Part shown: piece by piece, positions 1 through 8,478 of the stretch
How the letters are laid out: every line of letters begins with the position of its first letter
Numbering within the stretch: position 1 is the stretch's first letter
Source of the DNA: an uncultured Eubacterium sp.
GTDB lineage: Bacteria > Bacillota > Clostridia > Lachnospirales > Lachnospiraceae
Direction: 5' to 3'
Assembly (NCBI GenBank): GCA_947642745.1
Contig: CANRTU010000006.1
Location: 20,222-84,221, forward strand
DNA length: 64,000 bases
Notes under the pieces: model-generated
Seen by the model: only the letters and a program-made list of their open reading frames with translations
Database searches by the model: none
Told to the model about the DNA's origin: nothing
Translations under genes and position numbers: made by a program

Positions 1-1
1 T

Positions 2-154
2 CTGGTCCTTATGAGCGGCTGCGGTATTCTGGGCGGCCTGGCAGGTTCCGCTGTCAGCCGGAAAACAGATAACAGAACGGTGGATCAGTTATTTACCGGA
101 CTTATGACTGTTATTATCGTAATCAGCATATACAATATTTTCCGGTACTATTAA
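2..154 (+). CDS. C-terminal fragment of a TauE/SafE-type (TSUP) permease
   Basis: The frame starting at base 2 is open from the window edge to a TAA at 152-154 and gives about 50 residues. They contain a glycine-rich membrane segment (GCGILGGLAGS), a short polar loop (SRKTDNRTVDQLF) and a last hydrophobic helix ending IYNIFRYY. This glycine-rich helix, basic loop and terminal helix is how TSUP (sulfite exporter TauE/SafE) permeases usually end, so I infer that family; only the last two helices can be seen. The gene converges on the AraC gene and their stop regions overlap by four bases. The true start lies outside the window. Confidence 0.55.
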   Translation: MVLMSGCGILGGLAGSAVSRKTDNRTVDQLFTGLMTVIIVISIYNIFRYY

Positions 155-1026
155 TCCTCTTGTTTCTGAAACCAGGACGGCGTATTGCCGCCTGCGACAC
201 TATGGTAAAATTCATTGGGTGCTATACCAGTATATTTTTTGAACACACGGCTGAAATACAAAGGATCTTCAAACCCGGCAAGCTGTGCCGCCGTCGCAAC
301 CGGCATGGAATTGGTCATCAGAAAATCCTTCGCCTTTTCGATCCGCAGATTATTTAAAAACCGCATCGGGGACACACCCATCCGCTGACGGAACGTATGG
401 GAAAAATAGCTGTTACTTAATTTACAAAAATCAGCCATGTCAGATACGCTCCAGTTTTGCATGTATCTGGAATTCAGCTCACAGATCAGCCGGTCAATGG
501 TGAAATCATTTTCACAGGAATGCGCCAGCTGCTCAAAAGACCGGTGGATCGTACTAAGCAATATAGAAAAATTAGCCAGAACCACATTTTCATAATGAGG
601 TTTCTTTAACTGCAGTTCTGTAATAATATACTGAAAAAGCATCCTGACAGCCAGGCTCTCCCCGATATAGCAGTTTTCAACTGCGTATCTGTTTAAAACC
701 GCTTCGCACTGGCTGCCCGTAAAATGAATCCAGTAAATCTCCGGCCTGTCTTTCGCATAATAGGAATACTGCTGGTGTTCCAGCGGACGGTATAAGACCA
801 GGTTACCCGCCGGCAGTACTTCCCATTTGTGATTCAGAAAATAATGCCCGGCTCCTTTATAAATATAAATCAGCTGATAATCCAGGCGTCCCTTTTCACG
901 GTTCAGAAAATAATCCTGTTCCACAAATGTCTGTTTTCCACAACAATTTACCATCAGATCCACGCTTTCATCGCAAAATCCAAGGATATTCCTTCTGTCA
1001 CGTAAGTGTCCGCTGATGTTTATCAT
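151..1026 (-). CDS. AraC-family transcriptional regulator
   Basis: A 291-residue protein with the standard AraC sugar-regulator layout. The N-terminal half (about 20-150) is a cupin-like ligand-binding domain with the YIYKGAGHY and VLPAGNLVLYRP motifs of the AraC_binding family. The C-terminal ~100 residues carry two helix-turn-helix motifs, ending in the family signature (AAQLAGFEDPLYFSRVFKKYTGIAPNEF). The ATG at 1026 follows AAAGGGGAAAT. It is divergent from the sulfatase and ABC importer, separated by about 260 bases, so I infer that it controls that operon in response to a sugar. Family certain, ligand unknown. Confidence 0.93.
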   Translation of the reverse strand: MINISGHLRDRRNILGFCDESVDLMVNCCGKQTFVEQDYFLNREKGRLDYQLIYIYKGAGHYFLNHKWEVLPAGNLVLYRPLEHQQYSYYAKDRPEIYWIHFTGSQCEAVLNRYAVENCYIGESLAVRMLFQYIITELQLKKPHYENVVLANFSILLSTIHRSFEQLAHSCENDFTIDRLICELNSRYMQNWSVSDMADFCKLSNSYFSHTFRQRMGVSPMRFLNNLRIEKAKDFLMTNSMPVATAAQLAGFEDPLYFSRVFKKYTGIAPNEFYHSVAGGNTPSWFQKQED

Positions 1027-1250
1027 ATTTCCCCTTTCTGTTGTATAGTCCGGCTGTCATGATTTATTCCATTTTTCCTCAGAATACCACATAAAAGCAG
1101 AAAAGTCCATATAAAAAACATATCTCCCAATGGTATCCGGACGGTTATTTTTGTAACATACTTTTACAGGGACAGTAACCAGACCGCCGCCTGGCCAGAA
1201 AGGAGGAAGCGCAGGCATCACATGGTTTCTGCCTGTACATATCTGAATAG

Positions 1251-1265
1251 AAAGGAGAATAATAT
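1251..1265 (+). promoter_or_regulatory. Ribosome-binding site and TTG start that precede an in-frame TAG in the sulfatase gene
   Basis: AAAGGAG at 1251-1257 lies seven bases before TTG at 1265. In the sulfatase frame this reads TTG AAA AAA TAG GTT ATT GTT ATA ATG ACA GAT. The codons after the TAG give VIVIMTD, the usual first beta strand and metal-binding Asp of sulfatases, so this was probably the original start. The ATG at 1289 is 31 bases from the Shine-Dalgarno site and has none of its own. Confidence 0.6.
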
Positions 1266-1288
1266 TGAAAAAATAGGTTATTGTTATA

Positions 1289-2794
1289 ATGACAGATACC
1301 ACCTGCAAAGAAATGCTTGGATGTTATGGAAACAAAAACATGCATACGCCAAACCTGGATTCACTTGCGGCTGAAGGAATCCGTTATGAAAATGCGTATA
1401 CCTGCCAGCCCGTGTGCGGCCCTGCCCGCAGTTCCATATTTACAGGACTGTTTCCCCATTCAAATGGAATGATTACCAACGGCCTTCCACTGGGCGCAAA
1501 CGTAAAGACCATTGGCCAGCGGCTGACAGACTGTGGTATTGAGTGCGGCTATATCGGCAAATGGCATCTGGACGGCGGTGATTATTTCGGGCTTGGAACA
1601 TGTCCCCGGGGATGGAATGCGGACTACTGGTATGATATGAAAAATTACCTGGACGAACTGACCGCAGATGAACGGCTCCGTTCCAGACAGTCCGACGAAG
1701 CTTTCGCCCCCGGTTTTTCAGCGGAATTTACATACGCACACCGCTGCACCAACCGGGCTGTCCGGTTTCTGGAGCAATACAGCGACGATGATTTTTTCCT
1801 TACGATATCTTATGACGAACCCCATGCGCCGTCTTTGTGCCCTGCTCCTTACAACCAGATGTATGCGGATTTCAGATTTGACCATTCACCCAGATTTCAG
1901 GATGATCTCAAAGACAAACCGCTGATGCAGCGGCTCTGGGCCGGCAGCCTTCTAACCGCTCCGGAAAGCCGCCTCAACAGACCTTCCCAGTCCCTCTCCC
2001 TGCTTTTGGGATGCAATTCCTTTGTGGATCATGAAATCGGACGTATTCTGGACCTGGTGCGCAAAAAAATTCCGGAAGCGCTTATTCTGTATACTTCCGA
2101 TCATGGCGATATGCTGGGAGCCCACAGACTCTTTTCCAAAAATGCCGCCGTATACCGGGAAGTAGCCAATGTTCCCCTGATTATCCGGGGAGGAGATAAG
2201 GGCAGGGTTGTAAACGCACCCGCATCTCATATTGATATTGCTCCTACCATTCTGGATTATTTTGGCCTGCCTGTACCAGATCTGCTGGAAGGAAGGAGCA
2301 TGCTGCCGCAGATTTACGATACAGACAAACGGATCAACGACGTGGTATTTACAGAATTCACCAGATACGAAGTAGATCACGACGGATTTGGCGGGCTGCA
2401 GCTGATGCGGGCTGTCATCTCTGAAAACTACAAGCTTGCCATTCATCTGCTGGATAAGGATGAATTTTATGATCTAAGGGCAGATCCGGAGGAACTGGAA
2501 AACCGGATTGAAGACGACGGCTGCCTGGACATCATAAAATCTTATCATCAGCTTCTGATCCGCCACATGAACGATACGAGAGATCCATACCGGGGTTACC
2601 AGTGGTCGGCAAGACCCTGGAACAAAGGATTCATTCCCCAGTGGAACAACGAAGGATATACGAGACAACGGGAAGACGACGGCTACGGGCACTGGCAGCT
2701 GGATTATGATACGGGACTTCCAATGGCCCGTGCAGTCCGTAAAAAAAATCTATATGAACTGGAGGAAAACGCGAATGAACCGGACAAAACATAA
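1289..2794 (+). CDS. Sulfatase (arylsulfatase family), probably truncated at the N-terminus by an amber codon
   Basis: A 501-residue alkaline-phosphatase-superfamily sulfatase, which would remove sulfate esters from glycans. The formylglycine motif C-x-P-x-R is present (PVCGPARSSIFTG, near residue 43), so it is a Cys-type sulfatase needing an anaerobic maturase, not seen here. Metal and sulfate-pocket motifs follow: GYIGKWHL, YTSDHGDMLGAH and the C-terminal MRAVISENYKLAIHLLDKDEFYDL. There is no signal peptide, so it probably acts on imported sugars. The open frame starts at 1289, but the ribosome-binding site and homology suggest an older TTG start at 1265, followed by an in-frame TAG at 1274-1276. 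The loss would remove the first beta strand (VIVI). It heads an ABC importer operon and overlaps the next gene by 20 bases. Confidence 0.9.
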   Translation: MTDTTCKEMLGCYGNKNMHTPNLDSLAAEGIRYENAYTCQPVCGPARSSIFTGLFPHSNGMITNGLPLGANVKTIGQRLTDCGIECGYIGKWHLDGGDYFGLGTCPRGWNADYWYDMKNYLDELTADERLRSRQSDEAFAPGFSAEFTYAHRCTNRAVRFLEQYSDDDFFLTISYDEPHAPSLCPAPYNQMYADFRFDHSPRFQDDLKDKPLMQRLWAGSLLTAPESRLNRPSQSLSLLLGCNSFVDHEIGRILDLVRKKIPEALILYTSDHGDMLGAHRLFSKNAAVYREVANVPLIIRGGDKGRVVNAPASHIDIAPTILDYFGLPVPDLLEGRSMLPQIYDTDKRINDVVFTEFTRYEVDHDGFGGLQLMRAVISENYKLAIHLLDKDEFYDLRADPEELENRIEDDGCLDIIKSYHQLLIRHMNDTRDPYRGYQWSARPWNKGFIPQWNNEGYTRQREDDGYGHWQLDYDTGLPMARAVRKKNLYELEENANEPDKT

Positions 2795-3725
2795 ACCAGC
2801 GGCCGCAGTCACAAAAAGACAGCGGCAGGAACGCTTCAGAATGAATGCCTGGTGCTGGCTGTTTATGCTGCCAGCGGTAGGTTTTTATATCCTGTTCCAG
2901 GGATATCCTATTATATGCAGTATACAGTATTCCCTGCTGGACTGGTCCGGCATGACCTCGGATGCGGTTTTTACCGGACTGGCTAATTATAAAGAACTGA
3001 TTCAGGATGGCTTATTCTGGAATGCGTTCTTTAACAGTTTCAAATACATGCTTATGATTGTACCACTGGAACTGGCTGTTTCATTGTTTCTGGCTTATAT
3101 GCTGAATAACGAACGGTTGAAAGGACGCTCTGTATACCGGACCATGTATTTTATTCCGGTCATTACAACCGCGTCTGTGGTGGGCATTATTATGATTTTT
3201 ATACTAGGCGTCCAGGGCCCGGTCAACTATCTGCTTACTACCCTGCATATTCTTGACCAGCCGGTTAATTTTCTGGGAGACGCAAAAGCAGCCCTGCCCA
3301 CCCTGGTAATTATTTCCCTCTGGAAAGACTGCGGCACATACATGATTTACTGGCTCGCCGGCCTGCAGGGCGTGTCTAAAGATGTATATGAAGCCGCCAC
3401 AATTGACGGCGCAGGCAGGGGAAAGACCTTTTTCTATATCGTGCTTCCCCTCATTGCGCCCACCGGCGGCATTATCGCAATCTTATGTACCATCAATTCC
3501 CTGAAAGTATTTGATATTGTAAAAACAATGACAGAGGGCGGACCTTATTACGCAACCGATGTCATTGCTACTTATGTATACCGGAACGCATTTTCCAGTG
3601 AAACCGGAATGCCAAGGCTCGGTTATGCAAGTGCGGCCGCAATGTTTTTCGGAATAGTCATTATCATCATCGGACTTGTCCTGAATTCTGTCAAAAGCCG
3701 GCTGGGCAGGCATTCACAAATGTAA
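2775..3725 (+). CDS. ABC sugar transporter permease (MalF/UgpA type)
   Basis: Inner-membrane permease of a CUT1 carbohydrate ABC importer, 316 residues from the chosen start. Six hydrophobic segments are visible, beginning with WCWLFMLPAVGFYILFQGYP. The EAA loop that contacts the ATPase is present (YEAATIDGAGRGKTFFYIVLPLI, about residues 206-228). I chose the ATG at 2775 because TGGAGGAAAA lies just upstream; an earlier in-frame ATG at 2706 would lie deep inside the sulfatase gene. It pairs with the next permease. No ATPase gene is present here, so a shared MsmX-type ATPase encoded elsewhere is likely. Confidence 0.93.
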   Translation: MNRTKHKPAAAVTKRQRQERFRMNAWCWLFMLPAVGFYILFQGYPIICSIQYSLLDWSGMTSDAVFTGLANYKELIQDGLFWNAFFNSFKYMLMIVPLELAVSLFLAYMLNNERLKGRSVYRTMYFIPVITTASVVGIIMIFILGVQGPVNYLLTTLHILDQPVNFLGDAKAALPTLVIISLWKDCGTYMIYWLAGLQGVSKDVYEAATIDGAGRGKTFFYIVLPLIAPTGGIIAILCTINSLKVFDIVKTMTEGGPYYATDVIATYVYRNAFSSETGMPRLGYASAAAMFFGIVIIIIGLVLNSVKSRLGRHSQM

Positions 3726-3736
3726 GGAGGAAATTT

Positions 3737-4579
3737 ATGAACGGAGAAAAAGCATTCCGCAAGGCAAAAACCACAATCACGCATCTGCTGCTGGCAGGCA
3801 TTGGCTTTATCTGGATCTATCCTTTCATCTGGATGATTTCGGCTTCTTTTAAAAGTCAGCCTGAGTTTTTTGATAACCGCCTCGGTCTGATTCCAAAATC
3901 TCCCACCATTGATAACATGATCCGCATCTGGAGCAAAGCAGATTTTGGCACGTATTTTATTAATACAATTATTGTCACCTTTTTTTCTGTAATAATCGTA
4001 TGGATTATGACCATGATGGCCGGATATGCCATGGGACGCTTCCGGTTCCGTGGACGGAATCTGTGCATGGCCGTATTCCTGGCAAGTATCGCCATTCCCC
4101 TGGTAAGTACGATTATTCCGACTTATGAGGTGGTAAAAAGCATGAACCTGGTAGGTACGAAGACCGGCCTTATATTATCCCAGGCCGGCGGCGCACACGT
4201 TATTTTCCTGCTGCTGTTTACCAGCTTTTTTGAATCTGTGCCGGATGAACTGGAAGAAGCCGCAAAAATGGACGGCTGCAACTTTTTCCAGACATTTTTC
4301 TATATTATGATGCCATTATGTAAACCAGTTGCTACTACTGTCGTCATAATGGAGACTATCTGGGCCTGGAACGCATTTATGCTTCCGCTTGTACTTACTC
4401 TGAATTCCCCTGCCTCCAGAACACTTGCTGTTGGGCTTTATGCCTTCAAGGGAGAAAATACTGTAGACTGGACAGGGATTGCCGCTGGCGGAACAATTGC
4501 CGTTATCCCGGTAATCATACTCTTTATCTTTATGCAGCGTCACTTTGTTGAAGGTATCGCCGGCGCTGTTAAGAGCTGA
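3737..4579 (+). CDS. ABC sugar transporter permease (MalG/UgpE type)
   Basis: The 280-residue partner permease. It starts 11 bases after the previous stop, behind TAAGGAGGAAATTT. The N-terminus matches the MalG family (GIGFIWIYPFIWMISASFKSQPE) and the EAA loop is DELEEAAKMDGCNFFQTFFYIMMPLCKP. Six membrane segments. With its neighbours it should import the product of, or the substrate for, the sulfatase. Confidence 0.93.
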   Translation: MNGEKAFRKAKTTITHLLLAGIGFIWIYPFIWMISASFKSQPEFFDNRLGLIPKSPTIDNMIRIWSKADFGTYFINTIIVTFFSVIIVWIMTMMAGYAMGRFRFRGRNLCMAVFLASIAIPLVSTIIPTYEVVKSMNLVGTKTGLILSQAGGAHVIFLLLFTSFFESVPDELEEAAKMDGCNFFQTFFYIMMPLCKPVATTVVIMETIWAWNAFMLPLVLTLNSPASRTLAVGLYAFKGENTVDWTGIAAGGTIAVIPVIILFIFMQRHFVEGIAGAVKS

Positions 4580-4847
4580 TACGTCCTGCCGGAAATATCC
4601 GTTCTGGGAAAAAACTGCCATCTGACCAAAAAGGAGCTTCCCCAGCGGAATGACTGCCGTCTTTATTGATTATTTATATGCGGCGTTTCTTTGCGAAAGG
4701 CACCGCCCGGCTGTTAAGTACTGATACGCTCTGTCAGAAAGCCGCCAGAGAGCAGCTGATCATAAAGAGTCTGACATAAAAAATCTGATATAAAACCTGA
4801 TAAAACGCAAACTGCGATCAGAACTAACTATATATGGAGGAAAAAAC
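4580..4847 (+). other. Intergenic leader of the binding-protein gene with a duplicated permease-gene end
   Basis: 268 bases without a gene. The end of the permease gene (GCTGTTAAGAGCTGATACG, from 4565) recurs degenerately at about 4710-4740 (GCTGTTAAGTACTGATACG), which suggests a short duplication. Nearer the next gene, 4768-4806 holds three degenerate copies of CTGATATAAAA. GGAGGAAAAAAC precedes the ATG at 4848. I saw no clear terminator or riboswitch. Confidence 0.4.
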
Positions 4848-6359
4848 ATGAAAAAAAGAAAAACCTTAGCATTTCTGCTGACAGCCGCCCTGACGGTTAC
4901 CATGCTGACAGGCTGTGGCGCAATGCCGTCTACCGGCGGAAAGAAAGACCGGGATACTGATACCAGCGCTGACAATACAGATACCACGTCGTCTGATGAC
5001 AAAAAGTCCAAAGACGGCAAAGTCACACTGCGTGTGGTTGACTGGAGCGACGGCTCCGCCGGACAGAGAGAGGAGTTCCATAAAAAATTTATGGAACAGC
5101 ATCCGGATATTAATATCGAATATACCATGCTGACCGTTGACCAGTTCAAAAACACCATTGTAACAATGATTAAATCCGGCGAAGGCCCGGACCTCTTTCC
5201 GATCCCTGTAGGGCTCACACTAAACACAGCCGTTGCAGAAGACTGGTACCAGCCTATGAATGATTATGTCACTGAAGATTTCGCAAAACAGTTTGACCCC
5301 CTTTCATTCGAAGAAGGTGTAACACATATCGGAGACGACTGGTACACCATTACAGAAGTAATGCCAACCATACAATGTCTGTTTTTTTACAACAAAGATG
5401 TTCTGGCCGCCGCAGGCGTGGATAAAGTTCCCGCCACATACTCCGAATTCCGGGAAGCCTGCAGAAAAGTAACTGAACAGGGCAAAGGCAGCACATACGG
5501 CCTGGCAGACGGCGGCAAGCAGACAAACCGCATGGATGTTCTGGCACGTTCGCTGGCTGCCGCTGCAGGCGGTAAAATCGCAGCCACCACAAAGGTACTG
5601 ACAGATAATGGTACCGCTCCTTTTGATACCAGCCAGATGAAGCAGGCAATGGAACTGATTAAAGGCCTGACTGACGATGGAAGTATTCATCCGGACACGA
5701 TCAATATCAGCGCTCCGGAAGCAAGAGAATTATTTGCCCATGGTCAGGCCGCTTTCCTCTGTCAGGGTATGTGGTGCATTTCCCAATGGGATGTGGATTA
5801 TCCGGATCTGAACTATGGCGTTATGGCTGTACCGGTGCCTGACGGGATATCTGACACTTATGTCCAGGCAGGCGGGCTGTCGCCCTGGATTGGCATTTAC
5901 AAACAGTCAGAACATCCACAGGAAGCCGCAGAATATTTAATGGCATTGTACAGTGAGGAATACGGCTACCAGTCCGGCTGTGTCTCTGACGGCACGTTTG
6001 TATCAGTTATTCCATCTATTAATGAAAAATATATGACGAATGAAATTATGAAAGATTACTACACCATTGCGGAAGACACCTCAAAGACTGTTCCCACACT
6101 TGTGAAAAGAGATCTTAAAGCCAATGATCTGTATGCCGAAATAAAAGATGTGCAGCCGGGCCTCGGAGCCATCGTACAGGGCATTATTTCAAAGAGCATT
6201 ACCGATTATAATTCTGCCCTGAAGACACTGGCAGACGCATCCACCGCAGAATGGAAGCGGGCATGTGAAGCTGTCGGTATGGATTTCAGTGAACTTGAAT
6301 TTCCAAACTGGGACCCCAAAAAAGATTATACGAATAAAGATTATGAAGCACTAAAGTGA
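4848..6359 (+). CDS. Extracellular solute-binding lipoprotein of the sugar ABC importer
   Basis: A 503-residue CUT1-family binding protein that would capture a sugar at the cell surface and hand it to the two permeases. The N-terminus is a lipoprotein signal peptide (MKKRKTLAFLLTAALTVTML) with lipobox LTGC, lipidated Cys at residue 23. A Ser/Thr/Asp-rich linker follows, then the binding fold (VTLRVVDWSDGSAGQREEF; later FAHGQAAFLCQGMWCISQW and SPWIGIYKQSEHPQEAAEYL, typical of the family). Normal length. It is the last gene of the operon; a strong terminator follows 18 bases later. The binding-protein gene being placed after the permeases is common in Lachnospiraceae. Confidence 0.93.
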   Translation: MKKRKTLAFLLTAALTVTMLTGCGAMPSTGGKKDRDTDTSADNTDTTSSDDKKSKDGKVTLRVVDWSDGSAGQREEFHKKFMEQHPDINIEYTMLTVDQFKNTIVTMIKSGEGPDLFPIPVGLTLNTAVAEDWYQPMNDYVTEDFAKQFDPLSFEEGVTHIGDDWYTITEVMPTIQCLFFYNKDVLAAAGVDKVPATYSEFREACRKVTEQGKGSTYGLADGGKQTNRMDVLARSLAAAAGGKIAATTKVLTDNGTAPFDTSQMKQAMELIKGLTDDGSIHPDTINISAPEARELFAHGQAAFLCQGMWCISQWDVDYPDLNYGVMAVPVPDGISDTYVQAGGLSPWIGIYKQSEHPQEAAEYLMALYSEEYGYQSGCVSDGTFVSVIPSINEKYMTNEIMKDYYTIAEDTSKTVPTLVKRDLKANDLYAEIKDVQPGLGAIVQGIISKSITDYNSALKTLADASTAEWKRACEAVGMDFSELEFPNWDPKKDYTNKDYEALK

Positions 6360-6377
6360 GGAGTGAGGATCGTAAAA

Positions 6378-6405
6378 ACAAAAAGCGGGGGTTCCCGCTT
6401 TTTGT
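6378..6405 (+). terminator. Rho-independent terminator after the sugar importer operon
   Basis: ACAAAAAGCGGG at 6378-6389 pairs perfectly with CCCGCTTTTTGT at 6394-6405 around a GGTT loop. The 3' arm is T-rich. Confidence 0.85.
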
Positions 6406-6544
6406 TCTTACATCAGGAATATAACCACATACTCCGGACGTGCGGAAAAGACGTGCTTCCCCAGCTGTTTCCGGCGTATCTGTATCTTCATCCTGCCTGC
6501 CGGTATACCGTATCCCTGCAATAAAATATGGAGGAATCTGAATC

Positions 6545-7312
6545 ATGAAACAGAAAATACTGGTTATAGACGATGATATTGATTTATGCAGACTGTTAAA
6601 AAATAATCTTGAGCAGGAGGGCTATGATGTCCACACCTGTCATGACGGAATAACAGGTCTTAAACATTTGTGGCATTATGATTATCAGCTTGTGGTTCTG
6701 GACATAATGCTGCCTTTAAAAAACGGATATGAAGTATTGAAAAAAATCAGGGAAGAAAACGTTGTTCCTGTTTTAATGCTCACAGCCAGAGACAGTGAGG
6801 GCGACAAAGTATCCGGTCTTAGAATGGGAGCGGACGATTACTTAACAAAACCTTTTGCCAATAGTGAATTTCTGGCAAGGGTGTCGTCTCTTTTACAAAG
6901 ATATACTGTTTTTAACACACCGGATGTTACCAGTAAGTTTATAACAGCCGGCAGACTGTCTATTGATAAACCGGGCCGTATAGTCCGTAAGGATGATATT
7001 ACGCTGGAGCTTACCGCAAAAGAATTTGATCTGCTTTTATTTGCGACGCTTACGCCATTTGTATCTCTTACCATTTATGTAAAAGGTACCCTTGCGCCAT
7101 TTATCGTTATCGTTACAATCAGTCAGTTAAATGTAGTATTATCCGGTTCCCCAATAGCGGGATATTACCCGTGGACCGCCACGTATCTATTGCTGACCGG
7201 CCGGCTGGCACAATCCGCTTCTGCCCTGCCCGGGATATTAATTATATTATTTGTATGCCTGTCCGGAATATTCAGTAGTATCCGCTGGTTTCAAAAAGAA
7301 GATGTTGTGTGA
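6545..7312 (+). CDS. Chimeric ORF: OmpR-type response regulator fused to the C-terminus of an ABC-2 permease
   Basis: Residues 1-120 are a complete receiver domain: acidic pocket D9/D10, phosphoacceptor D53, T80 and K102. The OmpR-type winged-helix domain begins at about 130 but stops at the LTAKEFDLLLF segment of its first helices. From about residue 167 the protein becomes strongly hydrophobic: three membrane segments, SPIAGYYPWTATYLL, and a terminal SSIRWFQKEDVV. That is the typical end of permeases in lantibiotic-immunity ABC exporters (MutE/EpiE type). Such exporters are usually encoded beside a response regulator and histidine kinase, so I infer a deletion that joined the two genes in frame near 7040 and removed the kinase, ATPase and most of the permease. 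GGAGGAATCTGAATC precedes the ATG. The product is unlikely to bind DNA. Confidence 0.8.
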   Translation: MKQKILVIDDDIDLCRLLKNNLEQEGYDVHTCHDGITGLKHLWHYDYQLVVLDIMLPLKNGYEVLKKIREENVVPVLMLTARDSEGDKVSGLRMGADDYLTKPFANSEFLARVSSLLQRYTVFNTPDVTSKFITAGRLSIDKPGRIVRKDDITLELTAKEFDLLLFATLTPFVSLTIYVKGTLAPFIVIVTISQLNVVLSGSPIAGYYPWTATYLLLTGRLAQSASALPGILIILFVCLSGIFSSIRWFQKEDVV

Positions 7313-7434
7313 ATCCCGCAGATATTGCAGACAGATCTGCTCCTCCTTATAACGACAGTTTTATGTATCTGATTTACTTATCTGTTCTGACTGTTACCGG
7401 AGGAGTATTGATTCTGGCTGCTTACAAACCATGA
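7309..7434 (+). pseudogene. Possible remnant of a second exporter permease
   Basis: A 41-codon frame starts with GTG overlapping the stop of the chimeric gene and ends at TGA 7432-7434. It contains one hydrophobic helix (FMYLIYLSVLTVTGGVLILAAYK), as at the end of a membrane protein. Paired permeases are common in lantibiotic-immunity exporters, so this may be the tail of the second one. Too short to be sure. Confidence 0.3.
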
Positions 7435-7448
7435 AAGGGGATAACAGA

Positions 7449-7995
7449 ATGGAACGGAACTATTTCAGGGACAGGCTTTTTGATTGACTGAACGACAGCG
7501 GGGGGATGGGGATTGCTGGCCTTTCACAGGCAGATTGAAGTGACTTGTGATGAGGGTGTTACAGCGGAGTATGCTGCCCGGTCCATTCGCTGGCTGGCGG
7601 AGGCAGATGAAACTCTGGTAAGGGAAATCTGCCAGTACGCTCTTTATTATCTTCAGGATGAGTCAGAATCCACAAGCAGGGGAGAACTGTCGGACGAAGA
7701 TATGCGGCACATACAAGAGCCGTCAGAGGTTCTTCGCTATATGGAGTCTGGCAGCCTGGACATCAGGATTCCCAAAGATCTGGAAATCCCTGTACTGGAT
7801 CTGAGTGGTGGCTGTGACTGGCAGGAGGATGAGGGGCTGCACTGTCTGATAAAAAATGGCCATGTGGTCTACATGGGTTCCTGGAATGATGAGGATGTGT
7901 GGGATGAGCACTTGCTGAACGATGATAAATATTTATCCAATTATGTGCTTTATCCCAAACGTGAGGAGTTGCGGCAAAAGCTGCGGAGAGACTAA
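7449..7995 (+). pseudogene. Unrecognised acidic protein gene with a nonsense codon and a frameshift
   Basis: AAAGGGG precedes ATG at 7449, which reads MERNYFRDRLFD then TGA. After the stop the frame continues LNDSGG and then slips in a run of six G (7500-7505). Removing one G restores GGWGLLAFHRQIEVTCDEG and leads into the 160-residue open frame that begins at 7513. If TGA was TGG (Trp), the original would have been a protein of about 180 residues. The readable part is acidic, with GGCDWQEDEGLHCLIKNGHVVYMGSW followed by a lysine-rich end. I do not recognise the family with confidence; it has the look of small Firmicute cytosolic DUF or immunity-like proteins. Two independent lesions make it a pseudogene unless one is a sequencing error. 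Confidence 0.6.
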
Positions 7996-8140
7996 AACAG
8001 CATCCGCCAGAGAAAATCCCACACCTGAAGCTGCCATGAATACTCCGGTCAGAAAATTTGTGGAATTTCTTCCCGCAGGAGCGGAACACTGTACCCCCCC
8101 CCTGGGGGAATCATGGTCGAAACCGAAAGGAACCCGCCTG

Positions 8141-8395
8141 ATGACTACCTTGCAAGAAGATTCTTCTCTGGCAGGGGAGGACGCTTCTTTGCTGTATCGC
8201 TGTTATTGCATGAAGCTGAATCAGCCTCCAAATGCCGTTGCATGGATAAAAGCCCGGGCAACGGCATTTCCTTATCTCCGCTTCATCCTGCTCAACGGGT
8301 ATACCGGCCTTATCCGTGACTACTGCCGGGAGTTTTTTGTTTCCAAAGGCATGATAGCCGGCTTTGCCATCCACGACAAGAAGGACGCCATAGCT
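8141..8395 (+). pseudogene. Degenerate fragment resembling a MobA/MobL relaxase
   Basis: About 85 codons are readable. The part from 8318 on (YCREFFVSKGMIAGFAIHDKKD) resembles the MobA/MobL segment just before the catalytic His cluster. The sequence then diverges before the expected N-P-H-A-H motif, so no active site remains. Upstream, 7996-8140 holds no recognisable gene. I infer a scar left by a mobilisable element. The match is from memory of the family and only one motif long. Confidence 0.4.
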
Positions 8396-8423
8396 GTATT
8401 GTTCCTGCTAATTGGGGCTGACA

Positions 8424-8478
8424 CATATCATGCCCTTCAGGATACATCTCACGAAAAGCATTTTTCAGACACGCTCTG
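8424..8478 (-). repeat. REP-like short interspersed repeat, copy A
   Basis: Read on the minus strand it begins AGCGTGTCTGAAAAATG and ends TATCCTGAAGGGCATGATATG, with an imperfect inverted-repeat core. It overlaps the end of the ligase/nitroreductase gene and supplies its last codons and TGA stop. Related copies are at 16.7, 51.3 and 54.0 kb on this strand, and shorter ones at 30.9, 53.8 and 56.8 kb. Confidence 0.7.
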
